Below are positions 59,062 through 64,000 of a stretch of DNA of 64,000 bases, one piece after another. Numbering within the stretch: position 1 is the first letter of the stretch; each line of letters opens with the position of its first letter. Both the position numbers and the translations under genes were made by a program. Location of the stretch: NCBI RefSeq assembly GCF_009862265.1, contig NZ_WWGX01000104.1, positions 183-64,182 of the forward strand. Reading direction: 5' to 3'. The DNA comes from Streptomyces sp. SID8352. GTDB lineage: Bacteria; Actinomycetota; Actinomycetes; Streptomycetales; Streptomycetaceae. Below the pieces are notes generated by a model. That model saw only the letters and a program-made list of their open reading frames with translations, made no database searches and was not told the origin of the DNA.

Positions 59062-59544
59062 TTAGCCCGCCAGGACGGCGCCCAGCCACGCCCCGGCGAC
59101 CAGCAGGCAGGCGAACAGCTCCGTCAGCACGCCGGAACCGCCCGAGCGCATCGCCGTGCGCACGGACGCCGCGGCCTCGCCGTGGCGGCCGAGACGCAGT
59201 CGTTCGGCCAGGTAGACGCCGCCGAGGTAGCCGGGGATCGCGCCCAGCACCGGCAGCAGGACGAATCCGGCCAGCGCGCCGGCGCCCCCGTACGCCGCGA
59301 GCCGCCGGTCGGCGGCGTCCGCGCGCCGTCTGCGGGGCGGCAGCGCCCAGCGCACCGCGCGGGCCAGCAGCAGGACGACCGTGGCGCCCACCAGCACCAG
59401 CCACGACAGGGTGCGCGGCTCCTTGAGGGCCCACCACAGCACTCCCGCCCACACCAGCCACGGCCCGGGGACGCCGGGCAGCAGCACACCGCACAGCCCG
59501 AGCAGGATCACCAGGCCGGACAGCATGAGGTCCCACACGCCCAT
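59062..59544 (-). CDS. DUF456 family membrane protein
   Basis: 160 aa from ATG 59544. Hydrophobic helices in the DUF456 pattern: MLSGLVILLGLCGVLLPGVP, WLVWAGVLWWALK, LVLVGATVVLLLARAV, GAGALAGFVLLPVLGAIPGYLGG, YLAERLR, and LTELFACLLVAGAWLGAVLAG. The GVLLPGVPGP and PVLGAIPG motifs are the family marks. Function unknown; integral inner-membrane protein. An upstream GTG at 59568 is also in frame. Confidence 0.9.
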   Translation of the reverse strand: MGVWDLMLSGLVILLGLCGVLLPGVPGPWLVWAGVLWWALKEPRTLSWLVLVGATVVLLLARAVRWALPPRRRRADAADRRLAAYGGAGALAGFVLLPVLGAIPGYLGGVYLAERLRLGRHGEAAASVRTAMRSGGSGVLTELFACLLVAGAWLGAVLAG

Positions 59545-59769
59545 CCGTCCAGGGTGCCGGACCCGCACCGAACGCGCAGTTCGTCATGGCTTGCCCCGGG
59601 GGGCGCCGTCACGGCTCGGGGCCTCGCCCGTGTCGTCGGGGGACACGGCCCGGTCGTCACCGGGGCGGGCGCCGCCCCGCCGTCCTCCGGGACCGGGACC
59701 GCCGGGGCCCCGGCGGGTCCGCGACGGCCCTGCTCTTCCTCGGGCATCCGATGCCGGGTGACACACCAC

Positions 59770-60050
59770 ATGACACTCCAGGGCACTTTGGCCGTCATGC
59801 TGGTCTCGGTGCGCCGGGCGGACACCCCGGTCCGGTTCCTGGTGCTGATCGGCGGCGTCGTGGGAGCGACAGCGTCCCTCGTCTGCGAGGCGGCCTCCCG
59901 GCTGTTCACGATCCGCGGAGACACTCACGTCGACCCGCCCACCGCGGCGAACCTCGTCGTCGCGCTGGCGCTCGACCTCACCCTCGCCGCCTGGCTCCCG
60001 TCCCGCCCGGTCACGGGCGGGGCCCCGGCCGTGACCGGGCGCCGCGGTGA
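59770..60050 (+). CDS. Possible small membrane protein, 3' end unclear
   Basis: ATG 59770 opens a frame with GC-saturated third positions and two hydrophobic segments (VRFLVLIGGVVGATASLVCE, AANLVVALALDLTLAAWLP). The coding signal fades near 60040, but this frame has no stop until 60969, inside the hydrolase gene in another frame. A +1 shift near 60050 would end it at a TGA. So it may be a small two-helix membrane protein with a mutated end, or coding composition by chance. Listed end is approximate. Confidence 0.35.
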
Positions 60051-60181
60051 CGGTGCGGGGAAGGTGTGGGCCCGCCGGTCCTCCGGCTCCGGTCCGGGGC
60101 CGTTCCGGACCCGGCCGGTCCGCCGGACGCCGGGCCGGCTGCGGCATGATCGGGTCCAGCCGATCCTTCCAGGGGGCCGAT

Positions 60182-60994
60182 GTGGAGTGGTCCGAACGCG
60201 TGGTGGTGCGCGACGGTGTCCGGCTGGTCTGCCGGGACCGGGGCGGGCCGGGGCAGCCCCTCGTACTGCTCCACGGCCTGGCCGGTCACGCGGGGGAGTG
60301 GGACGCCCTGGCGCGGAGCCTGGACCCCCGGTACCGGGTCGTCGCCGTCGACCAGCGGGGGCACGGCGCCAGCGAACGCCACCCCCGGGACGTCTCCCGG
60401 GCCGCCCATGTCGCCGACGTCGTCGCCGTGGCCGAGCGGCTGTCGCTGCGACGGCCCGTCCTGGTCGGCCAGTCGCTGGGCGGACACACGGCCATGCTCA
60501 CCGCCGCCGCGCATCCCGGGCTCGTCCGCGCGCTCGTGCTCGTCGAGGCGGGCCCCGGCGGCACGAACCCGAACGGCCCCGCGGACGTCGGCGGATGGCT
60601 CGACTCCTGGCCGACACCGTTCCCCTCGCCCGGGGCGGCGGCCGCCTTCCTCGGCGACGGACCGGTGGGCGCGGGCTGGGCGGCCGGCCTCGAAGAACGC
60701 GAGGACGGGTGGTGGCCCCGCTTCGACCGGGACGTCATGGTCGACTCGCTGGCGGAGAACGCCCGGCGCTCCTTCCGGACCGAATGGGCACGGATCGTGT
60801 GCCCCACCCTGGTCGTCCTGGCCCAGTCCGGCCTCATCCCCGCGCCGGAAACCGACGAGATGCTCCGCCGGGGGCCCGTCACCCTGGCCATGAGCATCCC
60901 CGGCACCGGTCACGACCTGCACCTGGAGCGGCCCGATGTCCTGAGCACCGCGCTCACGGCCTTCCTTGATGACATCGACCGGGGCCGTGCCTGA
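60182..60994 (+). CDS. Alpha/beta hydrolase
   Basis: 270 aa from GTG 60182, 5 nt after AGGGGG; an ATG at 60146 gives a 12-residue longer form. Fold signatures: LVLLHGLAGHAGEWDALA (oxyanion HG), VVAVDQRGHGAS, nucleophile elbow VGQSLGGH with Ser98, an acid near LVVLAQSGLIPAPETDE, and catalytic His in PGTGHDLHLERPD. Closest in style to haloperoxidase/esterase-like members; substrate unknown. Ends about 290 bp before the amyloid-motif gene, an interval in which no gene was found. Confidence 0.9.
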   Translation: MEWSERVVVRDGVRLVCRDRGGPGQPLVLLHGLAGHAGEWDALARSLDPRYRVVAVDQRGHGASERHPRDVSRAAHVADVVAVAERLSLRRPVLVGQSLGGHTAMLTAAAHPGLVRALVLVEAGPGGTNPNGPADVGGWLDSWPTPFPSPGAAAAFLGDGPVGAGWAAGLEEREDGWWPRFDRDVMVDSLAENARRSFRTEWARIVCPTLVVLAQSGLIPAPETDEMLRRGPVTLAMSIPGTGHDLHLERPDVLSTALTAFLDDIDRGRA

Positions 60995-61283
60995 CGCGTG
61001 GTTCCGGCGGGGCTCGCCGGGCCGGAGGGCGAGTGCGGCGGGGCGGAGTCCCACCGGGTGGCACGGCGAGTCCGCCGAGGCGGACGGCGACGACGCGGAA
61101 CGCCGGAGCCGGTCGCAGCGGTGTCCGAAGCGGTCCCGGGGGGCGTGGTGCCGCGGTGGGAGACCGCCGAACCGACGGCGTTCCGCGCCCTGTCCGAGCG
61201 ATGGTCCCCGTGGGGACGGACGCCCGGCGGGTGTTGCCCTTACGCTTGCCTCGGCGGACCCGCGCCGGACTTGGGAGGCTGTC

Positions 61284-61697
61284 ATGGTACCCATCGCACC
61301 GGAACTGCTCATGGCGTTGGCGGGGGGTGCGTTCGGGGCGGCGGGTGAGCAGATCTGGACGTCCCTGCGCTCGCTGGTCCGACGGCGGCCCCCGGAGGAC
61401 GGGGCGTCGCCCGCGGACCCGGGGACGGATGAATCGCCCGGCAGCGATGCCGAGTTGGCGGAGCTGGAGAGGGAGCCGGGAAGCGTCGAGCGCGGCCGTC
61501 GGCTGGCCGCGGTGCTGACGCTGCGCGCGGAGCGGGACCCGGAGTTCGCGCGGGCCCTGCGGGAGTGGCGGCGGGCCGCCGACGCGTGCGAACGCGGGGC
61601 CGGTGCCGGCGAGGTGCACAACTCGGTATCCGGCGGCAGGCAGCAGAACGTGATCCAGACGGGGGAGGTCAACGGCTCGATCCATCTGGGTGGTTGA
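61284..61697 (+). CDS. Small effector-like protein with C-terminal RHIM-like amyloid motif
   Basis: 137 aa, ATG 5 nt after GGGAGG. Residues 1-35 form an amphipathic/hydrophobic helix (PIAPELLMALAGGAFGAAG); 55-100 are charged helices (RLAAVLTLRAERDPEFARAL). The end, 111-137, reads VHNSVSGGRQQNVIQTGEVN then GSIHLGG. IQTGEVN matches the I-Q-x-G-x-x-N core of RHIM and the Gly/Asn/Gln pattern of bacterial amyloid signalling sequences (BASS), which occur on small effectors encoded beside NLR-like NTPases. The next gene, convergent, is a NACHT NTPase. The N-terminal part may be a membrane-acting death domain of Bell type (inference). Confidence 0.75.
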   Translation: MVPIAPELLMALAGGAFGAAGEQIWTSLRSLVRRRPPEDGASPADPGTDESPGSDAELAELEREPGSVERGRRLAAVLTLRAERDPEFARALREWRRAADACERGAGAGEVHNSVSGGRQQNVIQTGEVNGSIHLGG

Positions 61698-61743
61698 GCG
61701 GGAGCGGCACGGTCCGGGAGGGCCCGGCCACGGTGGCGCGCGG

Positions 61744-64000
61744 TCAGTCGGTGCCCGTCCGTGCGCCCTGCCGCCAGCGCGGTCCCGCGAAGCGCGTGAG
61801 GGCCGCGGCCAGCGGAGGATCGATGGCGGTGGTCAGGCCCAGCGGGAAGACCATGGCCCAACCGCCGTCGAGCCGGAAGCGCGGGCCGACCCGCGGCGCG
61901 TCCGGTGTCGGACGGACCTGCAGCGCGTAGAAGTGGGCGTCCTGGCCGTGTGCCACGACACGCCGTACGGCGATGTCCTCCACATGGCGCCACGCGTGGC
62001 GGCTCCGCCGCCGGCCGACCGAGGACCGGACGCCCTCCGCGGTGAGTTCCAGCTCCATGCGCCGGGCGGGCAGCAGCAGACCGACGACGGTGACCAGGAC
62101 GCCCAGGGCGGGCCAGAGCAGCAGCGCGGCCCATGTCCCGGCCTCCTGCAACCGGCCGGTGACGGACATCCGGATGGCCATGACCGCGGTGAACGTGCCG
62201 ATCAGCGTCCAGTGGAACATCGGCAGTCGCCGGGACCGGCCCTGGACCCGGAAGACGCCCGGCGAGTCCTCCACGGAGAAGGCCGGGGGCCCGAACAGCA
62301 GGACGCCTCCGGGCCCGTCGCCGGAGCGCGCGGGGGGACGTGCGGGCGGATGGAGAAGGGGCTGCCGCGCCGGTGGCCGGGGCGGGGACGGCCGGGTGGA
62401 GGCGGGGGGCGGCGCGCCGTGCGGCCGCGGACGCGCGCCCGCGGCCAGGTGCTCCTGCAACCGGCGGTGGCGGAAGCGGTAGCTTCCGCCCGCCCGCTGC
62501 AGCAGGCCCGCGGCGCGCGCGTCCTCCAGGAAGCGCATCAGCGGCCAGGGCACCCGCCCCACGAGGGCGAGCGACGTCCGGGCCAGGAGCCAGCGGCTCC
62601 ACGGGCTCAGCAGGAACAGGGTCACGGAGGCCCCGATCCAGGTGGTGATTCCGGGCCCGATCCCGTTGGAAGTCCCCTGCCCGGTCCGCCAGAACAGGGT
62701 CGTGCCGAGGCCGATCATCGGTGCCACCACGGTGACGGTGGTGACCAGCGCGCGCCGTTCGTCCCGCAGCAGCCCGGCGGGCGTGGCGGCGTCCACGACG
62801 TCGGCGGGCGCGGCCAGGACGATCATCGTCACGGCCGGGAGGACCACCCCCACCGAGAACAGCAGCAGGGCATGGTCGTGCCCGCCCAGGAAGTACATCG
62901 CGAGGAGCCCCACGACGAGCGCGGGACCGGCGAGCAGGACCACGAGACGCAGCGCAGGCCCCACTCTGGAGTGCCGTTCGACGGAACGGAGGGCCGCGAG
63001 GAAACGGAAGGGATCGGCCGTGCGCCGGGGCTCGCCCAGTGGGTGCCCGTACCAGTGCTGCGTCATGGTGCGGCCCACCAGCGCGTATGTGACGCCGCCG
63101 AGCAGGGGGGCGGTCACGCTCAGCTCGCTCCGGAAGGGGCCGGGGGCCAGGCCCGGCGTCGCGGCGGAGACGGCGAAGGAGACCAGGACGCCGACGCCGA
63201 GGAGCGCCGGCAGGGCGAGCGCCCGGACCAGGGGCGTCGACGACAGCCGCCACCACGCCAGTTCGCCCTCCCCGCGCCGGGTCATCAGCCGCGCCAGGTA
63301 CGACAGCCAACCGCGCGCCCGGTCCGGGTTCCACGTCCTCGGCCGGTAGCGCCGGTCCGGGTGCGACGGCAGCGCCGGGAACGCGGCGTGCACGATCCGG
63401 TCGAGGAGGTGGGTCTCGACCTCCTCCGGGCTGCGGAACGCGCCCGGCGACACCAGCTCCGCCGGGTCGGCGGGCCGACGCGCGTAGGCCTCGCGGGTCA
63501 GCCACACCATCAGCGGGCTGGTCAGGGCCCGCGCGGCCGGGAAGCGGTCCGGCCGGCGGCGCAGGGCGAGCACCAGCGGACGCCAGTCGTCCGACCGGCC
63601 GGAGTTCTCCGCCACCTCGGCCAGGTAGTCGGCGGCCTCCAGCGGGGGCAGCGGCCGCGACTCGACCGTCGTGGCGCCGGGCAGGCCGTGTCCCTCCACC
63701 AGCAGCAGCCGGTACTCCTCGGTCCGGGAGACCAGGACGGCGCCGCTGCCCCGGAGCAGCGGACCGCCGCTCGCGTGGGCGATACCGCCCAGACCGCTCG
63801 CCAGCGCCGCGCAGACCTCCGCGCGCCGGTGGTGCGGGAGTTCGTCCAGCCCGTCCAGCACGGGCAGCACGCGGCGCTGCCGCACCAGCAGTCGGGCGGG
63901 GTGCTCGCCGTCCACGAACGGCAGACCCGGGTGGTCCCGTCGCAGCCGCTCCTCCAGCCAGTCGTCGAGGGTGGCCCGCCTGGTGTCCCAGGACTCCAGG
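61744..64000 (-). CDS. NACHT-family NTPase (NLR-like), partial, N-terminus beyond window
   Basis: The visible 752 codons hold the 3' part. SWDTRR...WLEERLRRDHPGL, then Walker B VLPVLDGLDELPHHRR, sensor AVLVSRTEEYRLLL, and LPPLEAADYL are NACHT features. About ten hydrophobic segments follow (LPALLGVGVLVSFAVSA, LVVLLAGPALVVGLLAMYFL, and others), so the protein is membrane-embedded, and after a disordered Pro/Arg linker a C-terminal domain (MELELTAEGVRSSVG, HVEDIAVRRVVAHG) ends the protein. The P-loop and any N-terminal amyloid motif or effector lie past base 64000. Likely the receptor partner of the 137-aa protein. Confidence 0.85.
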   Translation of the reverse strand, partial: LESWDTRRATLDDWLEERLRRDHPGLPFVDGEHPARLLVRQRRVLPVLDGLDELPHHRRAEVCAALASGLGGIAHASGGPLLRGSGAVLVSRTEEYRLLLVEGHGLPGATTVESRPLPPLEAADYLAEVAENSGRSDDWRPLVLALRRRPDRFPAARALTSPLMVWLTREAYARRPADPAELVSPGAFRSPEEVETHLLDRIVHAAFPALPSHPDRRYRPRTWNPDRARGWLSYLARLMTRRGEGELAWWRLSSTPLVRALALPALLGVGVLVSFAVSAATPGLAPGPFRSELSVTAPLLGGVTYALVGRTMTQHWYGHPLGEPRRTADPFRFLAALRSVERHSRVGPALRLVVLLAGPALVVGLLAMYFLGGHDHALLLFSVGVVLPAVTMIVLAAPADVVDAATPAGLLRDERRALVTTVTVVAPMIGLGTTLFWRTGQGTSNGIGPGITTWIGASVTLFLLSPWSRWLLARTSLALVGRVPWPLMRFLEDARAAGLLQRAGGSYRFRHRRLQEHLAAGARPRPHGAPPPASTRPSPPRPPARQPLLHPPARPPARSGDGPGGVLLFGPPAFSVEDSPGVFRVQGRSRRLPMFHWTLIGTFTAVMAIRMSVTGRLQEAGTWAALLLWPALGVLVTVVGLLLPARRMELELTAEGVRSSVGRRRSRHAWRHVEDIAVRRVVAHGQDAHFYALQVRPTPDAPRVGPRFRLDGGWAMVFPLGLTTAIDPPLAAALTRFAGPRWRQGARTGTD

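Noticed and set aside
1..64000. tRNA or rRNA genes
   Set aside because: No cloverleaf with the TTCGAATCC-type T-arm and no rRNA-like stretch was recognised; a tRNA scan could not be run.

Overview
The window is a high-GC actinobacterial chromosome segment, almost certainly Streptomyces. The evidence is GC-saturated third codon positions, frequent GTG starts, many 4-bp ATGA/GTGA gene overlaps, DUF397/DUF5753, DUF5954 and DUF6879 families, a DasR-type site before a GH19 chitinase, and a Streptomyces-type sulfate assimilation operon. No rRNA or tRNA gene was seen. All calls come from reading the sequence; no searches were run.

Layout. 1-4.1 kb (minus): sulfate assimilation, sulfite reductase - small zinc ribbon - cysH - cysC - cysD (cut by the left edge), preceded by a 27-codon Cys-ending leader peptide. 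4.1-15.4 kb: GNAT acetyltransferase, secreted protein, GAF-type regulator, a 17-copy 9-bp tandem repeat, YihY/BrkB membrane protein, lipoprotein, DUF5954 protein, and an XRE/NB-ARC/TPR regulator. 15.6-19.6 kb (plus): two paralogous secreted proteins and a large secreted protein that fuses a ribosome-inactivating-protein (RIP) N-glycosidase domain to a beta-helix-like domain.

19.6-26.6 kb is an accessory block of visibly lower GC. It holds two partial copies of an XRE/DUF397 module as direct repeats 5.2 kb apart. Between them lie another XRE/DUF397/DUF6879 set, a small operon (small protein, 40-aa peptide, radical SAM enzyme, phosphotransferase) and an IS30-type remnant. 26.7-31.1 kb: GH19 chitinase with an apparent CTG start, homocysteine methyltransferase, a Pro-rich membrane protein, and a radical SAM-like protein with an unusual Cys spacing.

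31-44.1 kb is a signalling island: FHA protein, ClpB-type AAA+ ATPase, coiled-coil protein and membrane Ser/Thr kinase in one run; then a macro-domain protein, an NrdG-like radical SAM protein, and a plus-strand set ending in a vWA-like lipoprotein and a membrane protein. 44.2-50.2 kb: a CHAT-protease protein translationally coupled to an Xre/MbcA/ParS-type antitoxin and a RES-domain toxin. 50.2-51.5 kb has no convincing gene.

51.5-59.6 kb: HAD phosphatase, dhaKL, a short type I-E CRISPR array without cas genes, a SUMF1-fold protein, rsgA behind a mini-ORF, a decayed ada-alkA gene coupled to an intact ogt, and a DUF456 protein. 59.7-64 kb: a small membrane ORF, an alpha/beta hydrolase, and a small protein ending in a RHIM-like amyloid motif beside a NACHT NTPase that runs off the right edge.

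Taken together, three regions look like biological-conflict machinery: the RIP exotoxin locus, the CHAT/RES module and the amyloid-motif/NACHT pair. The kinase/AAA+/macro island and the radical SAM/40-aa peptide operon are the least explained parts.
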